Shown here piece after piece: positions 51,379 to 63,087 of a stretch of DNA of 64,000 nucleotides. The DNA lies in NCBI GenBank assembly GCA_018350325.1, contig JAEVLN010000002.1:4139752-4203751 (forward strand), in the 5' to 3' direction. The position numbers and the translations under genes were made by a program. Each line of letters starts with the position of its first letter. Positions within the stretch are counted from its first letter, which is position 1. Source of the stretch: Globodera rostochiensis. Lineage: Eukaryota > Nematoda > Chromadorea > Rhabditida > Heteroderidae. The notes beneath the pieces were generated by a model. That model was given only the letters and a program-made list of their open reading frames with translations, had not been told where the DNA came from and did no database searches.

Positions 51379-52111
51379 TTCAAAGTTTTTTGTTTGGAGT
51401 GCGTTCTGAATTTAGAGACCGGACAACCCATTTTTCAGAGGAATCCCGAGTCGGGATTCCCGACCAAAGCCCTATCTCGCTGAATCCCGAACAATTCAAA
51501 AAAGGCTTGGTCGGGATCCAGCATTCAACCCCACGGAATCCTGGGAAAACTAACATGAAGCCATTTATAGAATAACCCAATAAGATTAAAATTTTTAAGC
51601 ATTTGTCATAAAAAACTTATTTTGGAATTTTGCGTCTAAAACGCTTCCGGTCCGAATGCCGAATAGAACAAATATTTTCCGAATGTCGAATGTCGAATAG
51701 AACAAATATTTTTCGAATGTCGAATAGAACAAATATTTTCCTTTCGAAATCTGACCTCCATTCAACAAATTTCAAACCCCGGACCCGGATTCGAACAAAT
51801 TTTAGAAAATTCAAAAAAATTTTCATTGTGGCTTAAAATCGATCAGAAGCATGAATTCGATCATTGCTTGCCTTTTTGTTGTAATGTGTGCTTTTTGAAG
51901 GATTTTGAGGCCAAAATGATTTTTGAATTTTCTTCTTTTTATCGACTTAAAAAATTCATTTCGTTATTTGATGGCTTCGGTGTTTTGTGGGGCAGCGAAG
52001 AAAAATACCAATAAAATTCAAATTTTTGAATTTTTCTTGCCAAAACATTAAAATCTCTTAACAAGTTCTGTCAAAAATTCAAAAAAAAAATTTGGCGGCG
52101 CCTATCGGCAC
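51379..52111. other. Upstream flank of the SPRY gene with repeat fragments
   Basis: 51440-51535 carries TCGGGATTCCCGACC words. 51650-51745 has CGAATAGAACAAATATTTTC repeated three times. 51765-51800 has the GAACCCGG-type word of the foldback family (CAAACCCCGGACCCGGATTC). 52093-52111 is a hairpin module cut by the next element. Confidence 0.6.
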
Positions 52112-52815
52112 CAGGGGTGGGTCGAAACCTTTCGATTTCGATAATTTCGAGGTTTTTCTTTCGGTTTTCTTACGAAAATCGAAAGAGAAAATTCATCGAA
52201 ATTTTTTCGAAAGAGAAATTGTATCAAAGAAATTTTGTTTTTTTCGAGACACTTTACCAGATTTTTCATAATGTAAGACAACTGTTATTGTTGGCTTATT
52301 GGTCTGTGTTCCCATCACCAAAAATTCGTTGGAGTTTCAAACCCCCTCCATGTCATTGGCAATTTTTTTATCCTTTGCTTTCTCATTCCTAAAAAGCTTC
52401 AAAAAGTTACTGTATATTTTAGATTTTGGTTGCAAATCTCTTAATAAATTGAGTCAAAGATTCAAAAAATTTCTCGGCGGCGCCTATCGGCACCGCCGAC
52501 CCCTCCCCCTAATCGAAAAATCATCTTTCAACCATTTTTTAAAGAAAATTAGAATTTTTATTCGCCAAAAGCCCTCGATCCAATTTAATATTATTGTTTT
52601 TAATAAATTTTTGAAATTCAATGATACAATGATTCGAATTAATGAAGGGCAAAAAAAATTGTTTTTTAAAGATATATTTTTGTTCCACTTTCGAAGGGTC
52701 TCTTTTGTTTCGATAATTTCGAGGTTTTTCTTTCGGTTTTCTTACGAAAATCGAAATAAAAAAATTTTCGAAAAAAAATTCAATTTCGAAAAATTTCTCT
52801 TTCGACCCACCCCTG
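52112..52815. mobile_element. 704-bp hAT-type element inserted into a hairpin module
   Basis: Ends CAGGGGTGGGTCGAAA and TTTCGACCCACCCCTG, target duplication ATCGGCAC at 52104-52111 and 52816-52823. The duplicated bases are part of the GGCGGCGCCTATCGGCACC module. Subterminal TTTCGATAATTTCGAGG, TTCTTTCGGTTTTCTTACGA and GAAAATCGAAA words occur on both sides (52133-52205, 52705-52800). The interior has its own intact module at 52476-52497. No transposase is present. Confidence 0.93.
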
Positions 52816-53023
52816 ATCGGCACCCCCCCCCCCAGCAGAACTCTCAAAATCAGAAAACTCACTTCCAATTCGTCAATCTTTGCTTGTTGGTCCGCTTGTT
52901 CAGTCATTGGTTCTTTTTCAAAGAATTCTCTTTGTTATCTTTGAATATGAAAATCTAAATGTATTGTTTTGTGGCACATATATTTATCTATTCACTATCC
53001 AGAAAAGGGAAAAAAGTCCTTAT

Positions 53024-53244
53024 CAGGGGTGCTCGTAATTACGAGTTACGGATTACTTAAATTACGGGGTTTTTGGCAGTTACGAGTTACGGATTACGAG
53101 TTACGAATTTTTTTTGATAATTACGAGTTACGGATTACGAGTTACGAATTTTTTTTGATAATTACGAGTTACGAATTTTTTTTGATAATTACGAGTTACG
53201 GATTACGAGTTACGAATTTTTTTTGGCTGTTACGAGCACCCCTG
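53024..53244. mobile_element. 221-bp hAT-type MITE made of TTACGAG words
   Basis: Ends CAGGGGTGCTCGTAA and TTACGAGCACCCCTG, exactly inverted, with target duplication GTCCTTAT at 53016-53023 and 53245-53252. The interior is almost only TTACGAGTTACGGATTACG and TTACGAATTTTTTTTGATAA, repeated four times. It is the clearest example of an element whose body is reiterated terminal words. Confidence 0.95.
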
Positions 53245-53648
53245 GTCCTTATGTGGTAAGGAGAAAAAGGGTGAACAAAACACATTAAAGGTTATCGAAA
53301 ATATTTTGCTTTATTGCACTTTTTAAAAGAAATTTTCTGAAAAAGGGCAAAATATCCCAATAAAATAGTAGATAAATGTATACCATCGGGAAATTTGGAA
53401 ACCTTTCGCGTTGCAGAGATGTCGGTGGATTGATTCCCCAGAAAGCTAATGAAATAGTTATATGGGTTGTATACTACTGCAGGGATGCACCCCAGTTTAA
53501 ACGTTCTCTCTCGTTACTCTAGTGTGTCTACTCAACTCTCACTTTTGCACACTATTTCGTAGTCATATTTTTAGCACCTTATAATGCACGCTTTCCCCAT
53601 CTTTTCTGCGCAGATACATATTCTCCCTTCAAGCTTACGTGATAAGTT

Positions 53649-54130
53649 CGGCACGGTACGGTATTACCGCGGTATTTTTCGGTATTAGCGATTCGATATC
53701 CGGGAGTTTTTGAGGGTCGCTGATCACGATTCTAACATTTATTTTACCCAATTCCGAACCCATTCGAACAATTTTTCAGAAACAATTTTTTACAAAAAAA
53801 TTAACATTTATTGCCCAAAATCGATGCGAATGCACGATTGGCCATTCGTTGTGAGCCGTTTACTCTCCAATTCAAATGTGAATAGTCTTTTTATCATGTG
53901 AATCTGTGCTGTTACTTTCCATTTCGTGCATTTGCATCGATTTTGGGCAATAAATTTTTTTGTAAAAAATGTTTCTGAAAAATTGTTCGAATTCGGGTTT
54001 GGAATTGGGTAAAATAAATGTCAGAATCGTGAGCAGCGACCCCGAAAACACCCGGAAACTTGTTTTATATGACTAAAAAATCTTTGTTTTTTTTTTTGAA
54101 AAAAAGGGGGGGGGCACAAAGCACAGTATT
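53649..54130. mobile_element. Truncated hAT-type end plus foldback element
   Basis: 53649-53693 is TTCGGCACGGTACGGTATTACCGCGGTA-type sequence matching the left end of the liprin intron element, without a right end. 53702-53835 and 53930-54060 form inverted arms (TTGCCCAAAATCGATGCGAA / inverse; GATCACGATTCT / AGAATCGTGA; CCCATTCGAACAATTTTTC / inverse). Confidence 0.7.
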
Positions 54131-54476
54131 ACCCATTAATCTACATACTGTATGGTATAAAAAAACAAATTCTATTTACCTATTTGATCTTTATGAGTTA
54201 CCTATTTCACGCCAAAACAACCTATAGAGAGAAGAGGGGGGGGGGTTTGTATAATTCTCATGCACTCTCTATTATTGGCACACCTCTCGCTTTTTGAGTC
54301 GCTGTCACGGCGCTACTCCAACCTGAATGATATGGTCAGATAGTGCTGCTGATTGGAACAAATGTCGATGGCTTCGTCCCGTTCCTTATAATTAGGACAA
54401 TTGAAGTTTTAAGAGAATTTTGTGGACTTTTTCTCTCTAAATGGTTTTTTTCCTCAAAAATATCCCACTTCCTCAG

Positions 54477-54830
54477 GCTGTTTCTCCGAACTGCTCGCGG
54501 TTGTGTGTTGGGGAGAAGGAATAACTTTCTCAGATGTCAGAAAGGATGAAGTTTGCGATGAATTGGCGACGTTGTGTGACTGGATTAAGCGGCAGCGATT
54601 GCGGGGGACACCAAATTATGGGATGGACGGGGGGACGGGTTTAAAATGCTTTTCCAAAATTAAAAAGAAATCATTTTGTATTGAATTCGGTATCCAATAA
54701 AACAGCAAAGGTCGGCTTTGGCTTCCCAAAGTGCCAGTGGAAAACAATTAAGGAAACGGAACTGGCCGTTGGCGGAGCGGACAACGGACCTTTGGGCGAA
54801 ACTAAATTTACATTTTATCATCTAAAATAG
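54477..54830 (+). CDS. 3' exons of an unidentified protein
   Basis: Exon 54477-54638 (acceptor CTTCCTCAG, donor ACGG|GTTTAA, phase 1) joins exon 54706-54830 (acceptor AAAACAG, TAG). Residues include CFSELLAVVCWGEGITFSD, KDEVCDELATLCDWIKRQR and, in the last exon, GFGFPKCQWKTIKETELAVG. Two possible upstream exons (about 54265-54332, SLSRRYSNLND; and about 54342-54400, LLIGTNVDGF) lie on the same strand. The composition is protein-like, but I recognise no family. It converges on the phosphotransferase gene 344 bases downstream. Confidence 0.5.
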
Positions 54831-55173
54831 AAATTTTATTATTGAAGATGGGGAGGGGAGGGGGGGGGGGGGTAAAAAGCTAAATGTTTGACAAATGAAT
54901 GAATGGGGCCGACGGTCATTTCATCTACGCTAAAGTAGGTATATCGTCACGGTGACTATTCGCTCAACTCGTATAAAAAAATGTGTGCTCGTGATAAATA
55001 GGCGACACTTTGGAACTCGGGTTGGATGCATGGGGGGACAGTCAAAACATTTTGTGGAAGTGCGTGAAAAGCAAGACAAAACGCTAATTTCTAACAAAAT
55101 AATATCAATCAATTAAATGCTTCTAGAAATCTGATCATTTTTTTATTCATTTGATCCATCCGGCACATTATAT
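54831..55173. other. Convergent intergenic spacer
   Basis: G13 run at about 54861-54873. No gene was seen between the plus-strand stop at 54830 and the minus-strand stop at 55174. Confidence 0.5.
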
Positions 55174-58100
55174 TTATTCTGCCTTATGCGCTGCTTTCTT
55201 TCCGCCACCCTCCGCCGATGGAATCCGCCGGTGCCGTTGCACATCGATTCGAAAGCAGCTGATGCCCAAAAATGCACAGAACTGCTTGCAAATGAAGATG
55301 CAGAAAATGATCAGGCTCGCGTAGGCATAAGCCTGTGCAAAAACAGAGTTTTTTACGAGAGAAAAACGTTGGAAATCTTGAACAGCTCTAAAAATAGGTT
55401 CCCATTTGGGCATCACATATCCAATTGATCCATCCAGATCAGGCACATATTTGGGGCGGGCGGGGGGGGGGGGGAGTGATCATTCCAAACCCAAACAAAA
55501 ATACGCGCCCCTTTTTATTGACAAATTTGTGACCATTAGAGTTTGGCACGATATGCTAAATACGATAATTATCGCGATATTATCAATCGAATCCATTTGA
55601 CGAAAATTGTCAGCTCAGACGGTGCGTTTTTCCCCTAATTTTTCTTTTTTGTGATTTAGTCGATTTTACCATTTACCCCCCCCCCCCCTCCCAAATACCA
55701 ATCACTCACCGTAGCAGCCAAGAGCAGAATATATTCGTCCAGAAGGTAGTCGTAGTACTATAATGAACAAAAATAAAAGCAAAAATTTTATCGTCTGAAA
55801 TTTGTCGTATTTTTCTTGCGAATGGCCATAAATGCTAGTGCTGCACGAGACCCAAAATTTCTCGATACTCGAGCCCGAGCCCGATACTTTACTTCGAGAC
55901 TCGAGCCCGAGACCCAAAAAACCCGAGACTTTTCTCGAGTCGATACTCGATACCGAGACTTTTTTTCGTAAAATTTTTAATTACTTCAAAAATGTCATAA
56001 TTTGCTAAGATAACGTCAATTTTAGACCAAATCTAATGATTTTTATCTTGATTTTGACTAAAAATAATCGGTTTAAAAGTAAAGATGGTGTGCCCAGGCA
56101 CGTACTTAGGATTGTGCTTTGGGGAGGGGTACCGGAAAAAGTCGGGGTACCGGAAAAAGTCAATTTTTAGGCGTGTATTTTAGGGTTTTATTGCATTTTT
56201 CCTAAGCAAGTTTTTCCGAAAATTTTTGTTTTTAGGGGGTGTATTTTTCCCTTTTTATTGCGTTTTTTGATTAAGAAATTTCCCAAGATGCAATTTTTTT
56301 GAGAATTCTGCTTTACTTCTGGGGGGGATGTTGGCGGTGCCGATAGGCGCCGCTGAGAAAATTTTGAATCCTTTGACTCGATTTGTTAAGAGATTTTAAC
56401 CAAAAATTTTAAAAATGAGGTAATTTTTGTAAGCTTTTTTACGTGTAAGAAGGAGGTTGCAAAAAAAAAATAGGTTTTCTGAGTGATGTGTTCTGTTTTT
56501 TGACTATAAATCTGTAAAGAGTAATTAAGTATTTAATTAAAAGAATAAAAAGCGTGGTTCCACCCGGGGATTGAACCTCTGTAAGGAAAATAAGAAACAA
56601 GAATTTACCCACTAAGTCACAAGAGATTTAAGGGAAACGTGTGCAAAAGATATTAAATTATGCATTTTTTAAATATTTAAGCTCAGAATTTGTGATGAAT
56701 TTTCACCAAAAATGCCATCTTTACCAGTGTAAAAAAGTCTCGAAAATCGAGACTAAATACGCGAGACTCGAGCCCGAGACCCAAAGACTTTTCTCGAGTC
56801 GATACTCGATACCGAGACTCTCGTGCAGCACTAATAAATGCCCCCCCCCCTCCACCCACCCACGCCAACCTGGTTCAGAATCATCACGAACGGACTCAGG
56901 TAGATCCAGTCCCAAAGTTCCAACTCCGATTTGCTCATGTGCGCAATGATCTGGCAAATGAAAACGTATATTTTTGGGACTAAATTTGGTCCAGGTTTGT
57001 TTTGCAAAACTTAATTTTGTCCATTAGTCCCTATTTTTCGACCAAACTTTTCGTGGTCCCGGTTTTTCCAAAAATGCCGCTCTATCTACAAAGTGAAAAT
57101 GCCAAAAATTTTTTTCGCAATGTGCCACCCGCCGTCCCCCTCAAACGCTAATTAATTAATTAAGTAAATTAATTATTAAACGTACCAATCGATTGGTCGC
57201 TTTGGCCGCGACGGCGCCAAAGCACAGGCAAAAAATGGTAATGTTTTGGTCGTAGACGCCGGAATATGTTTTGTAATAAATCATTAAAAAGGGAACGCCA
57301 ACGGCGAGCAGAGGGAACAGCGGGTAAATCACGGAGGTGCCCTGGAGGGAAAATTTTATTTTATTGATATTTTTGATTTCGTTAAAAAACCGTTTAAAAT
57401 TTTGGGAGAAAGGCAAAAAATAATTAATTTCCTAAAAACTTTTGACTATTTTTTGAAATCAAAAAATTCCATAATTTTTCTCCAATTAAAGCGCCCGCTA
57501 CGACTTACCGCAACTGTCGACCCGTTTTTTCCGACTCCGTCGTTCAAAATCACTTTCAAATAACCGGCAAATCGCCAAACTGAACAGAGCAGAGAAATGA
57601 ACATGCACAGAATGTTCAGTTGGAAGCCAAAAATCTGAAAGTTTTGTAAATTGAATTAAATTTTTACGATTTTTGACGCTTTTTTATGATAAGCAATAAT
57701 TTTGGCTTAAAAAAATGCACAAAATCCCGTTGTTCTTCAGCACGTTTTGTGCATGTGCATAAAACCTGAATGCCCCAAACGCCGGGTCCAAACAGAGAAG
57801 TGGCGATCAGAATGCCGATAACAGTCATTTGAGCCTCCGTGACGTCAAATCTACATAAATTATTTTACACATTTCGATTTATACTTAAAAAATTTAACAT
57901 AAAAATGTTTTTTTGGGGTTTTTGATCAAAAATTATTGCGGACTTTGAAAAGCGCAGTTGCCCCGTGCAATACGTTGACCAGTGGGCCGTGTAAAACAGC
58001 CCGAGAGAGACCAACATGGTCACAAACACCAAATGGCGATGAGAGCCTAAAAAACTCAACACAAAATTGGATCATAAAAAAAGCAAAGCGATTTTTTATG

Positions 58101-60573
58101 ACCAAAAGTTTTTCAAAAAATTAAAAGTAACCGGCAAAAATCTTGGGTTGTAATAAAAAAAGTCACCAAGTTGCATCGCGTAGCAAATGTTCAGCGTAAC
58201 AAATACTAAAAATAAAATTACAAGCAAAATTGAAATTTTGTGCCTATTTTCTTAACAAAAATCGTAGAAAAAACAAATTTCTTGAAACAAACAGAACAAG
58301 TTGGGATTTCAAATTGTCCGATTTCCTTCCATAAATCATCAGGGCAAGGACGTACAAGAAAACAAATTTTTTTTAGACACCGGACCTCTCAAATCACTAA
58401 AATTGGCAGCAAAAAACCATTTAACCTTGGGTCATCGAATCACAGCCGTGGTCGAACAGCTCGCCGAGGGGCGACGAAGTTTGTGTCCGTCGTGCCTGCT
58501 TCCCGTCGGTGGCGTCCAGCGTTTGGTAGAGGAACAGGCCAAGGGCGGCCAACGCATAAGCCCACGAGGGCGCCTAAAAAAGCAAAATAAAAATTAAAGA
58601 AAAACAAACATATTTAAACCAAAACATAAATTTCAATTCGAGAAATTTTAACTTTTCGTCGGGACTTCAAAATGAACGCAAATTTGAATAATTTTAACAT
58701 TTTTGGCTCAATTTTTGACGGATTCATTTACGAAATTATATTTTAAAAAATTCTTTTTCGGGCCCTGCAAAAAGTAAATTTTAGTTAGAAAAATAAAACT
58801 CCAAAGAATAAAGAATTAGACATTTATATTTCTTGTAAATTAAAAAAAAAAAAGTTTTCCTTCTTATAATTTTTTGAAAAAACAAATTTATTTACATTTT
58901 CTTTGGCCGAATAACAGAAATTCGAGAGCACAAGCACTGTGATCAGATTGATAATCTAAAAAAAACATTTTTTTCCATCAAATTTATTAATACTTTTTTT
59001 GTTTTGCTCACCAGGCCGATCAGAGTGATCAGATTTGGGGCCAACCAAATCGGATACAATTGGACAATCCAACTCCAAAACCTAGAAACAGCAAACGACG
59101 CAAATTTTGATTTATGGGCTTTCTTTTTTTATAAATATCGATAAATTGCCATAAAAAATGAATTGCATTTTTGACCTTTTTTAAAACATTTTACACGCAT
59201 TTACCTGCTCATGCACAAATGGTCCAAAAGAGAAGAGTCGACTGAAGAGTAAACTGAAAACAATTTAAATAAAAGTTTGAACTTTCACAGCAAATTGATC
59301 ACTTTATTAAAAAAAAAATTTAATCCAAATAAGAATTTTTTCAATTTTAACAAATAGGAAAAAACCATGGGCTCCAAGACGAACAATTTGCGCGGTGTTC
59401 AGCTGACAATCGTTTTCGATGTACCAATTGACAAATTCGAACAAATGCATGCGAGCCCTCTAAAAATTCGTAGAAAAACTTGAGCCAATTTTCAAAATCA
59501 CAAAAAAAAATTCCGTAGGAATGGTGGTGCTTTTGTGCAGCGACCGACACCGTCTTTGAGAAAAAAATGGATTTTTTGAATCGACGTTTGGTATTTGCGC
59601 GTTCGTTGGCGTTGTGCGGTCGCCTTTCCCTCGTGCAGCACACGCATTTGCATGCACTCTCTGCTCCCAAGATGCAAATGCACGCTGTGCTGCACGAGCT
59701 GCTGGGAGGAGGAAACTTCGGGGCTCTTTTATTGTGTTTAGACCCCACAATTAAAAAAAAAAGTAAATTAAGTTTTAAAAGTCGATTCGAATTTGTGGTC
59801 GAAATTAGTAGGAGCTCATATTCGGATTCCTCGACAGGTCTCGAAATTTCGATTTCGACGTTTTTTTACTTTCGACACAGTCCTGTTCCTCGACCCCAAA
59901 TACCCCTAGAAAACCCTTTTTGGCTTTGAAAATAAATTTTATTTTTTAAAAAATTGTATAAGAGCCGGCGGATTCGGTAACGAACGCAAAGAGCCGATTT
60001 TAGAATTTTTGGACGAAGAATGGCCAAAATAAAAAATTGGCCCGTTTCTGAAATTTGGCGGCCCCGCTATTTCCTTAACAAAAATTAACTGAAATAAAAA
60101 CCTTAAAAACATTGCTTTTCGTCGTCGTTTTGGTGCCGTGCCCTTTCAACTCCCGCGGCGTTGTCGACCGTTGCTGCCGTTGTTGGCGCTGGTTGTTGTG
60201 CAGTGACGTCGCCAGCGACTCGGAGAAGGAATTTCGTTGAACATTGCCGCCGTCGTTGTCGCTCAGACTGCTGATGTTGTTGTTATTGGAGTTCATCTTC
60301 CGTTGCTGCTGGTCCGTCTCCACCAACGAGTTGTTGCTGCTCGATCCATGCTGAACCAATAACAATTTCCATTTATTTCAAAAAAAATTTCGAATCGATA
60401 GTCAACCGACCAGTCTGAGGTTGGTCAACGTTTCTTGGAAAAACAATAAAATTCCTTTCTTTCCGATCACTGCTGATCGAAACTTGTAAAATCATATGTA
60501 CCTGCTGTTGCTCTTTTTTTTGCTTGTCTCGCTGACTCTTCAGCCCGCCTCCGCCACCCCTCGTTCGAGCCAT
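55174..60573 (-). CDS. CEPT1: Choline/ethanolamine phosphotransferase (CEPT1 family)
   Basis: 15 minus-strand exons: 60573-60502 (ATG), 60350-60102, 59459-59366, 59253-59205, 59081-59012, 58955-58896, 58573-58426, 58205-58167, 58046-57944, 57850-57766, 57634-57509, 57341-57186, 56950-56870, 55757-55710, 55332-55174 (TAA). They total 512 residues with consistent phases. The enzyme transfers phosphocholine or phosphoethanolamine from the CDP form to diacylglycerol in ER/Golgi membranes, the last Kennedy-pathway step. The CDP-alcohol motif D-G-x2-A-R-x8-G-x3-D-x3-D is intact in exon 58573-58426 (DGKQARRTQ...[10 protein letters not shown]). Other family marks: [42 protein letters not shown] and a C-terminal FRIDVQRHR. 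About ten hydrophobic segments are visible. The N-terminus (about 130 residues, Gln/Asn/Ser-rich, from [10 protein letters not shown]) is longer than in the human enzyme. An alternative start is ATG 59450, directly after a TTTTAG acceptor. The 55758-56869 intron holds a hAT-type element. Confidence 0.96.
55836..56833. mobile_element. 998-bp hAT-type element in a phosphotransferase intron
   Basis: Ends TAGTGCTGCACGAGA and TCTCGTGCAGCACTA, exact inverse, with target duplication ATAAATGC at 55828-55835 and 56834-56841. Words CTCGAGCCCGAGACCCAAA and CTCGAGTCGATACTCGATACC are reiterated at both ends. The interior has one hairpin module (56332-56352) and a minus-strand tRNA-like module (56547-56625). 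No transposase is present. Confidence 0.95.
56547..56625 (-). ncRNA. tRNA-like Pol III module inside the hAT-type element
   Basis: Minus strand: A-box-like TGACTTAGTGGGT at 56619-56607, B box GGTTCAATCCC at 56577-56567, T5 terminator at 56551-56547. The spacing of about 40 between boxes is tRNA-like. The T-arm side (GGTTCAATCCCCGGG) is good, while the anticodon arm is T-rich and poorly paired. It is probably a tRNA-derived insertion or pseudogene. Confidence 0.6.
59630..59702. repeat. Hairpin with ATGCAAAT arms and CTCGTGCAGCAC ends
   Basis: CTCGTGCAGCACACGCATTT at about 59630 pairs with AAATGCACGCTGTGCTGCACGAG ending about 59701. The outer bases match the inverted ends of the 55836-56833 element. 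This is possibly a tiny internally deleted relative. It is intronic in the phosphotransferase gene. Confidence 0.65.
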
Positions 60574-62432
60574 TGACAGCGTGGAGGGGCGTAAGAAATT
60601 TAGAAAATTCAAATTCTGTTCAAAAGGAACGACAAATTATATTTTAGTCTTGTTGAGACTACTAAAATTATTACACAATGAATATTTTGACTTTAATCAA
60701 AAAAGCGGAATTTCTTCACTATATGGGAGTAAGTGTCTCAAGATATGTTATTTAATGCGCTGATTACGAATTCGTCAATAGAAATTAAAAATTGAGAATT
60801 TAAAACGGGGCTCTTATACACTTTGCCCCCCATGATTTTTTTTTTTGTTGCTAAAACACTGAATTTTTAATGGTAATCGTGGGTGTAGAATCCGAATCTG
60901 ACATCCATTTCGACCGATTTCGAACCCCGGACCCGATTTTCGAAAATTCAATTTTTTTTTTCAAAATTCACATTTATTGCTCAAAATCGATTCAAATGCA
61001 CGAAAATCCTTTTAAATGAGTATATGGATATCTGCTGCTTTAGCAGCTTTTTGTGGTTTTTGGAAAGGTCCGTGCTGCTTTTTTTTTGAAATGCTGCTTT
61101 GCTGCTTTTTGTGGGTTTTCAGGAGCTGTGTGGACTTTTTGTCAATTTCTTGTGGTTTTTTGGAAAATTAATGAAAAATTTTTCAAAATTTGAATATATG
61201 GCATATGTTACTTAAAGGTGAACATAAAATACCTATGATTTTTCGACAAATGTTCAAAAAAATGCTGTAAAAATTGAATTTTGGTGCTATTTAAAAGTTT
61301 CAGAGATGAATAAACGAAAATTCATTCTTTATATGAAATTGAATTCAAGGGAGTCGTCAAATGATGCTTTGCTGTTTTTGTCTACTTTTGAAGTCAATTA
61401 GATTTTTTGGAAAAAACATCATCGCAATCTCCTAACAAATTGAGTCCAAAATTCTAAAAATTTTTCGGCGGCGCCTATCGGCACCGCCGACTCCGCGCCC
61501 CCTTTTCTCAAAATTTTTTAAAAAACCGCGCGCAAAAAATTCATAAAAAATCGCTAGAATGCTAATTTGTGACAAGAAATTGCTCAAATCAATTGTTGGC
61601 AACAACAAATATAACGAATAAAGCTATGTTTCTTGGGTTTAATAAAGAAATGTCGATTTTGCTGCTTTTTGGTGCTCAATGCTGCTTTTTTCACGTTCTG
61701 ATGCTGCTTTTAAAAATTTTGAGATCCATACCCTGAATCATCGCTAGAAAACAAAAATAACGCGTCTTTTCGGTATCATGCGGCCCATTCCAACCAAAAT
61801 TCTGCCTGCGAAAGTCACAAACTATAAGCATTAGCCTGTGTTAAAAGGTTCCGAAAATCGAAAGAATTTAATGGTGGGGGTGGGGGGGGGGTTATATAGC
61901 GGCTGACCATAAAAGTTAGTTTTTTGGGTGGTGTTTGTGTTGCGGGCGCAACACGTGCGCTTCTCTGTGTATTTGTACCCGTAATCAGGTGACCCCCCCC
62001 CTTCCCCCCCCCCCACGCACCGCTTCTTTATATTTTGATAGGAAAACCCAGGGCTGCCAACAATCATTTTCAGGCCAAAAAAGGTTCAAAAAATACATCA
62101 ATTAAGTGTAGATTTTTTGTACAAAATCAGGAAATGATTGCTGTTGCGGTATCCGGCAGGGATGGGCGCCGACGACCTCAAAAATCTTAGAACTCGGAAT
62201 TCTGAGCCCAAAATGTGGGAATTCAGAACTCGGAACACTATAACTTACGCGCCAATAGATTTGGAAATAGCAAAATTGCACGCGCGGTGAAGTAGGTTTC
62301 AAAAGATGTTGGCAAAATATTTTTTAAAATATTTTAAATCACCTTTACTTCGTTTTGCCTCCCTCTCGATTTCTGCGGTCCACCATAAATTTTTTTGAGA
62401 TTCTGATTAACTTTTTGGAGGGGGCGGGGGTC

Positions 62433-62575
62433 GGCGGTGCCGATAGGCGCCGCCGGAAAAATTTTTGAAATTTTAATGAATTTTCTTAAAGATTTGCAAC
62501 CAAAAGTTAAAAAACGGATATTTTTTGCAGCTTTTTTAAGAATGGTAAAGGTCCGGCGGTGCCGATAGGCGCCGG
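62433..62575. repeat. Dimer of the GGCGGTGCC-GATA-GGCGCCGCC hairpin module
   Basis: Copies at 62433-62454 and 62554-62575, 121 bp apart, the same spacing as the dimers at 25205/25328 (123) and 43357/43479 (122). Each is followed by GAAAAATTTTTGAA-type sequence. Confidence 0.9.
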
Positions 62576-62762
62576 CGGGAAAATTTTTTGAACATTGAAC
62601 AAGATTTGTTAAGAAAATTGGTCCAAAAATTAGGAATGTTGCAGCAAAACAAACCGGGATCGGGATTACGACTTTTCAAAAACCCGGGACCGGGATTCCA
62701 AAAACCGGGATAATCCCGCCCGATCCCGACCGGGATCCCGGCCTACTCTAAGTTATAGTGCG

Positions 62763-62845
62763 GAAGTTTTAAAATTAACACAGTCGGGGATCTGAACCCC
62801 CACCCCACGCACACTTCAAGTGTCCCCACCACTACACTACAAAAC
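62763..62845 (-). ncRNA. tRNA-like sequence, probably a decayed tRNA or SINE head
   Basis: Minus strand: TAGTGTAGTGGTGGGG (A-box region, 62839-62824) and GGTTCAGATCC (B box, 62798-62788). The anticodon-like loop is CTTGAAG, and the T stem GGGGG/CCCC pairs well. The acceptor stem is not convincing, so I do not call a functional tRNA. Confidence 0.55.
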
Positions 62846-63087
62846 TGCTTTTTTTGCTCAAAAATCCTATTCTTATGGTTGTATTTTTTTCCCGGTCCGA
62901 CCGAATATGTATGACGGAATACAAAAAGTTAAGAGAATCGAGTCTCGGAAAATTCAATTTTTTCGAGCAGATTTTCAAAATGAATTAAAAATTAGATTAG
63001 ACAAATTTGGAAAAAATAATCAAATTGTATAAGCGTTAGAAATCAAGAGATTAAAAAAATTTTTTTCACTGTCCGGGGCTTCTTCCA

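Larger units (their letters stand above)
60574..63087. other. Repeat-rich intergenic region
   Basis: No gene was seen. Contents: a solo arm of the 30943-31592 foldback (about 60737-60800); a foldback-family word at 60890-60950; TGCTGCTTT(TTGTGG) words between 61030 and 61720 with a hairpin module at 61466-61487; a G/C-run palindromic stretch at 61873-62015; element fragments at about 62049 (CAGGGCTGCCAACA) and 62157 (CAGGGATGGGCGCCGA with GAACTCGGAATTCTGAG words); hairpin dimer at 62433 and 62554; and a CCGGGATAATCCCG tract at 62655-62755. Confidence 0.6.

Noticed and set aside
52299..52958. 219-codon plus-strand frame as a gene
   Set aside because: It lies mostly within the TSD-bounded hAT-type element, is Phe/Lys/Ile-rich from AT-rich DNA, and resembles no transposase.
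59347..59750. 133-codon minus-strand frame starting MGSKHNKR
   Set aside because: It overlaps phosphotransferase exon 59459-59366 in a different frame and runs through intron and hairpin DNA.
62763..62845. Functional tRNA gene
   Set aside because: Boxes are present, but the acceptor stem and part of the anticodon stem do not pair, so it is called only tRNA-like. The same holds for 29916-30002 and 56547-56625.
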